Origin: JBILCM01 sp044353165
GTDB lineage: Bacteria > Bacillota > Bacilli > Paenibacillales > YIM-B00363
Reading direction: 5' to 3'
Length of the DNA: 42,538 bases
Assembly (NCBI GenBank): GCA_044353165.1
Contig: JBILCM010000014.1
Location: forward strand, 1 to 42,538
Under the pieces are notes generated by a model that had not been told where the DNA came from, made no database searches, and worked only from the letters and a program-made list of their open reading frames with translations. Below are positions 1 to 7,884 of the stretch, piece after piece; the stretch's first letter is position 1; each line of letters opens with the position of its first letter. A program made the position numbers and the translations under genes.

Positions 1-596
1 TTGATAATGTAGATATTAATAAGGTCGGCAAGAAAAACTTGCGGAAAATACGGACACAAATCGGCATGATTTTCCAACATTACAATCTGGTGTATCGTTC
101 TACCGTCATTGAGAATGTGCTGCATGGTAGATTGGGTTACAAATCGACCGTTGCTGGGATGTTGGGCATGTATAGTCAACAAGAAAAAGAGCAAGCTGTT
201 CAAATATTGAAAGAACTTGGTTTGTTTGAACATATGTACAAACGCACCGATCAGTTAAGCGGCGGTCAAAAACAACGTGTGGGTATAGCGCGCGCACTGA
301 TCCAGAATCCAAAGCTCATGTTATGCGATGAACCGATCGCTTCGCTCGACCCCAGCGCTTCCAAAATTATTATGGACCACCTGCAAGACATCGCGAAAAA
401 CAAAGGGATTACGGTCATCTGCAATTTGCATCAAGTTGACGTCGCATTGCGGTATGCAGATCGGGTTATCGGTGTGAACAAAGGGAGAATCATCTTTGAT
501 GGCACCCCTTCATCAATTTCTGCAGAGAAAATCCATGAAATTTACGGTTCTGATTTTGGTGATTTGATCTTCGATACAGGTGAAAGCCATGAATAA
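1..596 (+). CDS. phnC: Phosphonate ABC transporter ATP-binding protein PhnC (5' truncated)
   Basis: ATPase subunit that would power phosphonate or phosphite import together with the two downstream permeases. The reading frame is already open at base 3, so the Walker A part lies outside the window and the TTG at 39 is not the true start. Visible family landmarks are the Q-loop segment IGMIFQHYNLV, the ABC signature LSGGQKQRVGIARAL, Walker B LMLCDEPIASLDP and the H-loop region NLHQVDVA. The wording NVLHGRLG after the Q-loop is typical of PhnC rather than of general amino-acid ATPases. The stop overlaps the start of the next gene, so the genes are translationally coupled. The binding protein PhnD is expected upstream, outside the window. 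Confidence 0.93.
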   Translation, partial: DNVDINKVGKKNLRKIRTQIGMIFQHYNLVYRSTVIENVLHGRLGYKSTVAGMLGMYSQQEKEQAVQILKELGLFEHMYKRTDQLSGGQKQRVGIARALIQNPKLMLCDEPIASLDPSASKIIMDHLQDIAKNKGITVICNLHQVDVALRYADRVIGVNKGRIIFDGTPSSISAEKIHEIYGSDFGDLIFDTGESHE

Positions 597-1374
597 TCGT
601 TTTTTTCTGTTCCGTCGATTCCGCACACTCAGCTTCATCGTTCTCTTGGTGGTGATCACTTATGTGTTCATGATTGTTACAGAGTATGATGTGTCCAAAA
701 GCTTTACAGCAATCCCTAAGGCGATTGAGTGGGGGACAACCAATTTTTATCCGAATGCGGCTTCATTAGAAAAGTTGCCTGATATTTTATTGAAATTAAG
801 AGAAACCGTGCTCATGTCGTTCGCTTCAGCAACGCTTGGCGCTCTATTTGCCTTGATCTTTGCGATTATGGGTTCTGAGACAACGAAAATTCACCCCATA
901 CTGAGCCGATTCACACGAATGGTAGCGACGATCTTCCGAAATATCGATTTGTCGGTATGGTCCATGATTCTACTCTTGTCTTTCAGCAATAGTGCCTACA
1001 CAGGATATTTTGCACTTTTCTTCGGTACATTCGGTTTCTTGACACGAGCTTATACGGAGACGATCGATGAAGTGAGCAATAGTTCTGTAGAAGCGTTGCG
1101 GGCGACAGGGGCATCCTATCTTTCGATCGTTTCGCAGTCGGTCCTGCCTTCCAGCTTACCGCAATTGATGAGTTGGTTATTGTTCATGATTGAGAACAAC
1201 ATCCGAAACGCAACACTTGTCGGCATATTAACAGGCACAGGAATCGGATTTTCATTCAATCTCTATTACAAAAGTTTAAATTACCCCGCGGCAAGTTTGG
1301 TCGTTGTCGTTATCGTCATTGCTGTGCTTGCGGTAGAGTATTCTTCGAATTATGTGAGAAGGGTGATGATGTAG
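589..1374 (+). CDS. phnE: Phosphonate ABC transporter permease PhnE (first copy)
   Basis: Inner-membrane permease of about 261 residues with around six hydrophobic segments. The permease EAA loop reads EALRATGASYLSIVSQSVLP, the form seen in PhnE proteins. The ATG at 589 is preferred over the GTG at 580 because AGGTGA at 578-583 is well spaced for it. The start lies inside the end of phnC, which fits one polycistronic message. It is followed after four bases by a second PhnE-type permease; tandem PhnE genes are common in Bacillota phosphonate importers and the two probably form a heterodimer. The real substrate (phosphonate, phosphite or phosphate ester) cannot be told from this subunit. Confidence 0.92.
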   Translation: MNNRFFLFRRFRTLSFIVLLVVITYVFMIVTEYDVSKSFTAIPKAIEWGTTNFYPNAASLEKLPDILLKLRETVLMSFASATLGALFALIFAIMGSETTKIHPILSRFTRMVATIFRNIDLSVWSMILLLSFSNSAYTGYFALFFGTFGFLTRAYTETIDEVSNSSVEALRATGASYLSIVSQSVLPSSLPQLMSWLLFMIENNIRNATLVGILTGTGIGFSFNLYYKSLNYPAASLVVVVIVIAVLAVEYSSNYVRRVMM

Positions 1375-1378
1375 CACC

Positions 1379-2197
1379 ATGGTCCAACGTAAACCGGAGA
1401 TTAAGGTGCATGTGATGGATCGATCAGCAATTACCATTCGTGTGACGCTCATCGTATGCACCTTATTAAGTATTTATGGTTTCTTCATGTTTGATTACAA
1501 AGGCATTGATTTTTTTCCAGCGTTGGGTGAGACGTTAGTGAATGCGAAAAAAATCTTCTTTCAACCATTATTGAGTCATGTGACTTTCCAAGGCGTCATG
1601 TACCAGATGTTCGTAACGCTGGGATTAGGATTTCTGACAACGATAATTGGCGCTGTGATTTCATTATTTCTCGCATTCTTTACGGCTAGGAATTTGTCCA
1701 ATTCCGGAATTTCGAATGCAATTCGCGGAGTGACGGCGTTCATTCGCGCTGTACCGACAGTATTGTGGGTACTGATTTTTGCTGTGGCTGCAGGACTAGG
1801 TAGTGTTGCAGCGGTGATCGGGATGACGTTCCATACGGTAGGTTACTTGATTAAAGCATACTCTGAATCGTTCGAGGAGATGGACAGCGGTATTATTGAA
1901 GCGCTGAAAGCAAGCGGGGCTAGCTGGTGGCAAATTATATTTCAGGCGGTCATTCCCAGCTCCATTTCTTACTTGATTTCTTGGACCTTCCTACGATTTG
2001 AAATTAATTTCGGTGTTGCGATTGCAATGGGTGCTGCGGCGGGTGCTGGCGGTATTGGGTTTGATATGTTCTATGCAGCGAATTTCTACTATGATTTGCG
2101 AGAAGTTGGGGCTTTGACCTATTATATCTTGATTTTTGCAGTCATTCTTGAGATATTTGCAGTGCGACTAAAGAAGAATTTGAGGATCCAGAGCTAA
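1379..2197 (+). CDS. phnE: Phosphonate ABC transporter permease PhnE (second copy)
   Basis: Second membrane subunit of the importer, 272 residues, with an EAA loop reading EALKASGASWWQIIFQAVIP and the glycine-rich GAAAGAGGIGFDMFY region near the C terminus. It is similar in architecture to the preceding permease but clearly diverged from it. The ATG at 1379 has only a weak purine-rich stretch upstream (GAAGGGTGATGATG at 1358-1371). The stop TAA and the next gene's ATG share one base (TAATG at 2195-2199), so translation of the downstream HAD gene is coupled to the permease. Confidence 0.92.
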   Translation: MVQRKPEIKVHVMDRSAITIRVTLIVCTLLSIYGFFMFDYKGIDFFPALGETLVNAKKIFFQPLLSHVTFQGVMYQMFVTLGLGFLTTIIGAVISLFLAFFTARNLSNSGISNAIRGVTAFIRAVPTVLWVLIFAVAAGLGSVAAVIGMTFHTVGYLIKAYSESFEEMDSGIIEALKASGASWWQIIFQAVIPSSISYLISWTFLRFEINFGVAIAMGAAAGAGGIGFDMFYAANFYYDLREVGALTYYILIFAVILEIFAVRLKKNLRIQS

Positions 2198-2739
2198 TGC
2201 CAAATAACCCAAAACTTCGTATTGCGATTGATATGGATGAGGTATTAACGAAATTTAACAAGAAATTGTTGGAACAATTTAATGATCGTCACAATCAATT
2301 TCTCACTGAACAAGACCTCTCGGGAACGAAACTTCGATACCTATTCACGGATCTGCAACCGCAAATCGAACAAATCATTTTTGAACCGTCATTTTTTCGT
2401 GATTTGGAAGTGATGGAACATAGCCAAGCGGTCGTTCGTGAGCTCAATGAGCGACATGATGTCTACATTGCGACAGCAGCGATGTTCGTGCCTACGTCGT
2501 TTCATGCGAAGTATGAGTGGCTGATTGAACATTTTCCATTCCTTGACCCCATGAAATTCGTGTTCTGTGGTGAGAAGGGGATTGTGAACGCGGATTATCT
2601 GATTGATGACAACGCCCCGATGTTTCGTGAATTTCGCGGGCAAGGTTTGTTATTCACTTCACCGCACAATATTGATGAAACCCATTACCCACGAATGAAT
2701 AATTGGCTTGAAATCAGAGATTTCTTCGCGAAAATGTAA
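2197..2739 (+). CDS. 5' nucleotidase, NT5C-type HAD phosphatase
   Basis: A 180-residue HAD-superfamily protein resembling the deoxyribonucleotidase (NT5C) family. The nucleophile motif is AIDMDEVL near residue 10 (Asp nucleophile and Asp acid/base two residues apart), and the C-terminal acidic motif is YLIDDNAPMF near residue 138. Such enzymes remove phosphate from nucleoside monophosphates; many bacterial members have no proven substrate. It overlaps the phnE stop by one base and is the last gene before a strong terminator, so it is expressed with the phosphonate importer. A role in dephosphorylating an imported or derived organophosphorus compound is inference. It could equally be a general nucleotidase captured by the operon. 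Confidence 0.8.
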   Translation: MPNNPKLRIAIDMDEVLTKFNKKLLEQFNDRHNQFLTEQDLSGTKLRYLFTDLQPQIEQIIFEPSFFRDLEVMEHSQAVVRELNERHDVYIATAAMFVPTSFHAKYEWLIEHFPFLDPMKFVFCGEKGIVNADYLIDDNAPMFREFRGQGLLFTSPHNIDETHYPRMNNWLEIRDFFAKM

Positions 2740-2770
2740 CCTTGCTGAAGCAATACTTTGCTATTTTTAG

Positions 2771-2808
2771 AGATTCCATTATATTTAATAGTGGAGTCTT
2801 TTTTTTTT
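2771..2808 (+). terminator. Rho-independent terminator of the phosphonate operon
   Basis: An 11-base-pair stem (2771-2781 with 2789-2799, two G-U pairs) closes a 7-base loop and is followed directly by a run of about ten T. It lies 31 bases after the HAD gene stop and marks the end of the phn operon. Confidence 0.9.
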
Positions 2809-2865
2809 ATTAAAGCGAATGTGGTTGATTGATGTGACAGGTACGTCATAAAGGAGCGAACTTTA

Positions 2866-3291
2866 ATGGATCAATTGAATGATAAAACCGTTACGGTCAA
2901 AGCAAATATACAAGCATCTGTGGAGAAGGTTTGGCACTGCTGGACAGATCCACAGCACATTAGGCAATGGAATCAAGCATCCGATGACTGGCACACGCCA
3001 TACGCTGACAATGATGTAAGGGTTGGCGGTACCTTCTGTTGGCGGATGGAAGCGAAGGATGGGAGCTTCGGTTTTGATATGCGCGGAACTTATGAAATCG
3101 TGAACCTCCACGAAGCGATCCGTTATCGCATGGAGGACGGAAGACAAGTGGATTTGACGTTCATCCATCACAACAGCTCCACTGAGGTGATCGAGACATT
3201 CGAAGCGGAAACGATGAATCCTGTGGAGTTGCAACGGCAAGGGTGGCAAGCCATCCTTAACAATTTCATGAGGCATGTTGAACGCATTTGA
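2866..3291 (+). CDS. SRPBCC-domain protein (AHSA1-like)
   Basis: A 141-residue protein with the pattern of the START/Bet v1-like SRPBCC superfamily, subgroup related to activator of Hsp90 ATPase 1. The N terminus VKANIQASVEKVWHCWTDP and the following HIRQWNQAS are the usual first strand and helix. The middle segment GGTFCWRMEAKDG and the end GWQAILNNFMRHV (C-terminal helix) also fit. Members bind hydrophobic ligands and mostly have no known function. It has a good AAGGAG site at 2851-2856 and is preceded by the phn terminator, so it starts a new transcription unit. It may be co-transcribed with the metal transporter 18 bases downstream. No specific ligand can be proposed. Confidence 0.85.
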   Translation: MDQLNDKTVTVKANIQASVEKVWHCWTDPQHIRQWNQASDDWHTPYADNDVRVGGTFCWRMEAKDGSFGFDMRGTYEIVNLHEAIRYRMEDGRQVDLTFIHHNSSTEVIETFEAETMNPVELQRQGWQAILNNFMRHVERI

Positions 3292-3309
3292 GGATAGAGC
3301 GGATGTTGC

Positions 3310-4206
3310 ATGGAATCAACAGCGCTTTTGGCCAATATACATGAAAATAACACAATGGCAGGTGCGCCTAGAGGGAGGGACACAACGAACGTGGAATGGC
3401 AAAGTGTCTTGATTGCATTCGGAATTACATTGGTTGCAGGGCTTTGTACGGGGATCGGCAGCATCATGACATTCTTCACCCAACGGACGAATACGAAGTT
3501 CTTATCGATTGCACTTGGTTTCTCTGCAGGCGTGATGATTTACGTGTCGATGGTGGAGATCTTCGTCAAAGCCAAAACTTCACTGGTAGCAAGTTTAGGG
3601 AATGTAAGTGGTAATTGGGCTGTTGTTGGCGCATTCTTCGCAGGGATGATCTTGATTGCGGTGATTGACTATTTTGTCCACAACACTGAGAACCCTCATG
3701 ATTATCACAAGGTAGAGGAAATTCAATCTGCCGATCAGCTGCAGAAAAACAATGCGAAGCTCATGCGAATGGGCGTTTTTACAGCACTTGCAGTAGGAAT
3801 CCATAACTTTCCTGAAGGATTGGCAACGTTCATCGCTGCGCTCGATGATCCTACATTGGGCATATCCATTGGATTAGCTATCGCGATTCACAACATCCCC
3901 GAGGGGATTGCGATTGCAGTCCCGATCTACTTTGCAACAGGGAATAAACGCAGAGCATTCAAACTCTCGTTCCTATCAGGCCTCGCAGAGCCCATCGGTG
4001 CGCTGATTGGATTCTTGATCTTGCTGCAATTTTTTAGCGATGTGACGTTCGGCTTGGTCTTTGCCGCAGTCGCAGGCATAATGGTATTCATCTCACTTGA
4101 TAAATTACTACCGACAGCGAAGGAATATGGGCATCCGCATCTCGCCATTTACGGACTTATCGGCGGCATGATGGTGATGGCACTCAGTCTGTTGTTGTTT
4201 ATTTAA
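3310..4206 (+). CDS. zupT: ZIP-family divalent metal transporter ZupT
   Basis: Polytopic membrane protein of 298 residues that imports zinc and probably other divalent cations. The two ZIP metal-binding motifs are intact: HNFPEGLATF in TM4 and HNIPEGIAIA in TM5. About eight hydrophobic segments are visible. The first 35 residues are polar and longer than in typical ZupT. The ATG at 3355 is an alternative start, but neither start has a convincing ribosome binding site. The neighbour downstream is a sulfatase, an enzyme class that binds calcium or other divalent ions, but a functional link is only speculation. Confidence 0.9.
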   Translation: MESTALLANIHENNTMAGAPRGRDTTNVEWQSVLIAFGITLVAGLCTGIGSIMTFFTQRTNTKFLSIALGFSAGVMIYVSMVEIFVKAKTSLVASLGNVSGNWAVVGAFFAGMILIAVIDYFVHNTENPHDYHKVEEIQSADQLQKNNAKLMRMGVFTALAVGIHNFPEGLATFIAALDDPTLGISIGLAIAIHNIPEGIAIAVPIYFATGNKRRAFKLSFLSGLAEPIGALIGFLILLQFFSDVTFGLVFAAVAGIMVFISLDKLLPTAKEYGHPHLAIYGLIGGMMVMALSLLLFI

Positions 4207-4247
4207 GAAACAGTGTCTATAGCATCATCCAGAAGGAGACTTGAACA

Positions 4248-5753
4248 ATGCAGCAACCGAATGTGTTGCTTATCATGTGCGATCAATTGAATCCTGCGGT
4301 CATGAGCTGCTACGGGGGACCTGTGCCAACCCCGCATCTTGCTTCTTTGGCATCTGAGGGCGTCTGTTTCACCCAGGCGACCACGCCGTTCCCGGTGTGC
4401 TCGCCAGCACGCGCCTCTCTCGTGACAGGTCAATTTCCGCATACGCACCGCATTGTTCATAACGTGTTCCGGCGTGATTATCCCATGATAGATTCTCCGG
4501 CTACAGAAGAAGGGATTAAAGCCACAGATGTAACATTGGACAAGCTGTTGTTTGACCGCGGTTATCGGACGCATCATTATGGGAAGTGGCATCTCCTCGA
4601 CGATGACTTGCCTTATTTTCCAGATATGTTCACGGAACATGACGGATACGCCAAGCTGATGGAACCTTTATTTCAACAAATCGCAGAGCAAGATCGCAAC
4701 GAATGGATGGATTGGTACGGCTGGAAGCTCCCCATTCAGCGTTCCAAAGCGTTCCAAGCGGCGGCCCATAAAGCGAAAGATCAGCTGAAGGATCACATCT
4801 ACGGGGATTTTGTTGGCAAAATGGGCAAATTAGACTTTCCGGTTGAGCAAACGTTCGATGCGATGGTTGCACAGCGGACGATGGACCGATTGCGAACATA
4901 TGCCAAGGAACAACAAGGGGAAGGCAGACCGTTCATGGTCACCTGCTCCTTCCAATTGCCGCATGATCCCAATGCAGTACCATCCCCCTATTACGAGATG
5001 TTCAATCCTGCGAAGATCAAACTCCCGCGCAATCCACATTGTGAGGCGTTGTTTCAGTCGGACTTCTCCCGCACTGCTGCGGATGCCATTGGCGAGCGAG
5101 GCTTACGCGAATTTCTTCGTGTCTATTATGCTGCGGTGAAGCTGATCGACGATCAAGTCGGTGCGTTGCTGCGCTGTTTGCAAGAGGAAGGTTTGGACAA
5201 CGACACCATTGTCGTGTTTACAGCAGACCACGGAGATATGACCGGGGGGCATGGCATGATCTGGAAATCGACCATGGCATTCTATGAGGAAGTGGTCAAA
5301 GTTCCGCTGATTATGAAATATCCCAAGGTCTTGCAACCGCAGCGTTCGGAACTTCCAATGTGTCTGACGGATGTGTTGCCAACATTGCTCGCATGCACAG
5401 CTGTGGACATTCCCCCCACAGTGGAAGGTCGCAACATGTTGCCGTTCTTGACAGGACACATATCCTCAAACCAAGCATTCCCTTATACGTTCAGTGAACG
5501 AATTCCGCCGAATCCTCAGCACACACGCGGATGGCTTCCGATGAATCAGGCGAGTTACATGGTTCGCGGGCGGGGATATAAATATATCGCATATGCCGAT
5601 GGACATCGTTTCTTATATGATCTCGTTCGCGATCCTGGTGAAGTACGCAATCTGGCGTACGCCCAAGAACACGCGCTTGCGCTGCAGGAGATGAGGCAGG
5701 CGCTCGACCTCTGGAAAAGCAGCCAACTGCAACGTAACCTGAATTTACAGTGA
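4248..5753 (+). CDS. Type I sulfatase (cysteine type)
   Basis: A 501-residue alkaline-phosphatase-superfamily hydrolase. The formylglycine motif is CSPAR at residues 51-55, metal-binding aspartate D12 sits in NVLLIMCDQLN, and the second metal site is FTADHGDMTGGHG. There is no signal peptide, so it probably acts in the cytoplasm on an imported sulfate ester. A good AAGGAG site lies before the ATG. It stands apart from the sulfatase-rich region further right and lies 42 bases after zupT. Because phosphonate monoester hydrolases share this fold and motif, and a phosphonate importer is 2 kb away, a phosphonate or phosphodiester substrate is an alternative. Activity needs a maturation enzyme not seen in the window. 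Confidence 0.88.
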   Translation: MQQPNVLLIMCDQLNPAVMSCYGGPVPTPHLASLASEGVCFTQATTPFPVCSPARASLVTGQFPHTHRIVHNVFRRDYPMIDSPATEEGIKATDVTLDKLLFDRGYRTHHYGKWHLLDDDLPYFPDMFTEHDGYAKLMEPLFQQIAEQDRNEWMDWYGWKLPIQRSKAFQAAAHKAKDQLKDHIYGDFVGKMGKLDFPVEQTFDAMVAQRTMDRLRTYAKEQQGEGRPFMVTCSFQLPHDPNAVPSPYYEMFNPAKIKLPRNPHCEALFQSDFSRTAADAIGERGLREFLRVYYAAVKLIDDQVGALLRCLQEEGLDNDTIVVFTADHGDMTGGHGMIWKSTMAFYEEVVKVPLIMKYPKVLQPQRSELPMCLTDVLPTLLACTAVDIPPTVEGRNMLPFLTGHISSNQAFPYTFSERIPPNPQHTRGWLPMNQASYMVRGRGYKYIAYADGHRFLYDLVRDPGEVRNLAYAQEHALALQEMRQALDLWKSSQLQRNLNLQ

Positions 5754-5768
5754 CGAGAGTGAGCAGTT

Positions 5769-6491
5769 ATGAAAATCATTCTATCCCCAAGTAAAATGCA
5801 ACACACGCAAACCGCCATCACCCATCCGAACAAACTTCCCCGCAACCTTGAAGAGACGTTGCATCTCTTTGACATATTGCGCACGTATTCTCCCGCAACG
5901 TTGGGGCGACTCATGAAACTCAAAGGAAAGCTCTTGGATGAGACGTACGCATGCTATCAACATTTTGACCCGACACAACCGATGATCCGTGCAATAGACT
6001 GCTACACTGGCGTCGTTTTTCAAGAAATCCAGACTTCAGCCTATTCTGTCCAACAAACGACTTATATGAACGATCACATGGTCATTCTATCGGCGATGTA
6101 TGGGGTGTTGGAACCCGACACGTGTATATGGCCCTACCGACTGGACTTGACGGTGAAACCCGCGGCCATCCATCTGGTGCAATATTGGATGAAGTCTGTG
6201 GTGGATGAATTGGCGAACGAAGATGTGATCATCAATCTAGCATCGGAAGAGTTTAACTTGCTGACCAAGCCACTGCATGCTCGCATGTTGCACGTGCACT
6301 TCCTTGAGCGTAGAGCCGACGGTGCGTTGAAAGTGGTAAGTTACAACGCGAAGAAGGCCCGCGGCGGGATGGCGCATCGACTGATTACGGATCAAATTAA
6401 AGACGTTGCACGAATGAAGGATTTTGTCGTGGACGGATACACCTACGATGCGCAGAAATCCGATGAACGCAATTATTTTTTTATCAAATGA
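5769..6491 (+). CDS. yaaA: Peroxide stress protein YaaA (UPF0246)
   Basis: A 240-residue cytoplasmic protein of the YaaA family. The start MKIILSPSKM is the family's N-terminal signature. The C-terminal motif SYNAKKARGGMAHRLITDQ is the conserved helix-hairpin-helix-like region that binds DNA in Escherichia coli YaaA, where the protein limits iron-driven oxidative damage. Length matches the family. It starts 15 bases after the sulfatase stop with a GAGTGAG-type site and is probably co-transcribed with it. The next gene is driven by its own ECF-like promoter. Confidence 0.9.
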   Translation: MKIILSPSKMQHTQTAITHPNKLPRNLEETLHLFDILRTYSPATLGRLMKLKGKLLDETYACYQHFDPTQPMIRAIDCYTGVVFQEIQTSAYSVQQTTYMNDHMVILSAMYGVLEPDTCIWPYRLDLTVKPAAIHLVQYWMKSVVDELANEDVIINLASEEFNLLTKPLHARMLHVHFLERRADGALKVVSYNAKKARGGMAHRLITDQIKDVARMKDFVVDGYTYDAQKSDERNYFFIK

Positions 6492-6543
6492 GCGAATTGC
6501 TGCCGATCGATTCCGCGTTGTGAATGTGTTCAGCCGCCGCCGT

Positions 6544-6573
6544 TGCAACATTTTTCTATTCGTTTCGTCTATA
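6544..6573 (+). promoter_or_regulatory. ECF-sigma-type promoter for the serpin operon
   Basis: A TGCAAC element at 6544-6549 followed by T-rich bases, a 16-base spacer and CGTCTA at 6566-6571. This matches the cell-envelope-stress ECF promoters of Bacillus and Paenibacillus (AAC near -35, CGTC near -10). It lies about 30 bases before the serpin start with no better sigma-A promoter in the gap. Confidence 0.6.
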
Positions 6574-6604
6574 GGGGTAAATATGACCGAAGGCGGTGTC
6601 GACA

Positions 6605-7870
6605 TTGAAACAAATCACGAAGAATATGAGATTCGGCGTACTGTTGTTGTGTATGGCCATGCTGTTCGTGGGCTGTGCGTTCCAGAATGAAGCAACAAAC
6701 TTGATGGCAGATGTGAAAACAGCGAGTTGGCCTGAACCTCCAGCGCGAATGGATGCGGCTTACCAGACATCCGTGCTGGATTTTACTTGGCGACTTTTCC
6801 AAGAAACGCTTGGCGAAGAGGGGAATACGCTGATTTCGCCCACTTCCGTCTATTTGGCGCTTGCGATGACCATGAATGGTGCGCAAGGGGATACGCTTAC
6901 CGCGATGAAAGAAGCTTTGGCTTCGGCCAACCTCTCTCAAGAAACGATCAATGCTGCGAGTCGCGACTTGACCCGCCTGTTGCAACATCAGACGGAGAAG
7001 ACGAATGTGTCGTTGGCGAATGCGATTTGGTTACGGGAGCAATATCCGGTGGCACAACCGTTCTTACAGGCGAACGCGGATTATTTCGCCGCAGCGGCGC
7101 AAGCGCTTGATTTTGAATCGCCGCAAGCAGTCAACACCATTAATGGATGGGTGAAAAAACAGACAGAAGGTGCCATTGACAGCATCGTGGAACAAATCGA
7201 TCCCAGTACGATGATGTATTTGATGAATGCGGTGTATTTCAAGTCGGATTGGCAGACACCGTTCGATGCGAATAGCACATACGACGCACCATTCCAGAAT
7301 TCGATCGGGGAAACGACGGCTAGCTTCATGCATCGCACAGATACCCTATCGTATTTCATTTCCGACCAGGCGCAAGGAGTGATGCTCCCTTATGAGGATG
7401 GCAAATATCAATTTTTTGCGATTCTCCCGGGGTCATCTGTGAACGTGCGAGATTATGTGCGGGAACTTCAAACAGGCGACCTGACAACGATACTTCAATC
7501 GATGCAAACAGGGCAGGTCATGTTGTCGTTGCCCAAATTTGAAGTCGCTTATGAGAATCGGCTCAAAGATGAGCTGTCGAAGCTTGGTATGGGCGTTGCG
7601 TTCACTCCGCAAGCGGATTTCTCGCGAATGAATGCACAGGGGCAAAGCGATCTTTTGATCAGTGATGTCGTGCATAAGACATTCTGCCGTGTCGATGAGC
7701 AAGGCACCGAAGCCGCAGCCGTCACCAGTGTGGAGATGAGACTCACCAGCGCGCCGATGACGGATGTCGAGATCCGATTCGACCGCCCATTTGTATACGG
7801 TATTATGGACAGCACCTCCGCCACACCCCTATTCCTCGGGTTGATGGAACAGCCGAGCATAAAACAATGA
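6605..7870 (+). CDS. Serpin-family protease inhibitor, lipoprotein
   Basis: A bacterial serpin of about 421 residues, predicted to be anchored outside the membrane: hydrophobic segment FGVLLLCMAMLFVGC with a lipobox cysteine. Serpin landmarks are the N-terminal segment GNTLISPTSVYLALAMTMNGA, the strand LMNAVYFKSDWQTPFD, the mobile hinge EQGTEAAAVTSVEM of the reactive loop, and the C-terminal signature FDRPFVYGIMDS. Counting from the hinge puts P1 near the threonine of RLTSAP, so a trypsin-like target is not obvious. The TTG at 6605 has AGGCGG at 6591-6596; the GTG at 6596 overlaps that site. It is coupled to the DUF4349 gene. It may protect the cell surface from secreted proteases. Confidence 0.9.
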   Translation: MKQITKNMRFGVLLLCMAMLFVGCAFQNEATNLMADVKTASWPEPPARMDAAYQTSVLDFTWRLFQETLGEEGNTLISPTSVYLALAMTMNGAQGDTLTAMKEALASANLSQETINAASRDLTRLLQHQTEKTNVSLANAIWLREQYPVAQPFLQANADYFAAAAQALDFESPQAVNTINGWVKKQTEGAIDSIVEQIDPSTMMYLMNAVYFKSDWQTPFDANSTYDAPFQNSIGETTASFMHRTDTLSYFISDQAQGVMLPYEDGKYQFFAILPGSSVNVRDYVRELQTGDLTTILQSMQTGQVMLSLPKFEVAYENRLKDELSKLGMGVAFTPQADFSRMNAQGQSDLLISDVVHKTFCRVDEQGTEAAAVTSVEMRLTSAPMTDVEIRFDRPFVYGIMDSTSATPLFLGLMEQPSIKQ

Positions 7871-7884
7871 ATTCGGAGGGGCGT

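Noticed and set aside
2821..2865. TGAC...GTCA half-sites at 2836-2849 as an operator
   Set aside because: Only four bases per arm match; too weak to support.
5103..5459. 118-codon minus-strand frame inside the first sulfatase gene
   Set aside because: Shadow of the sulfatase second metal-site region, which is clearly coding on the plus strand.
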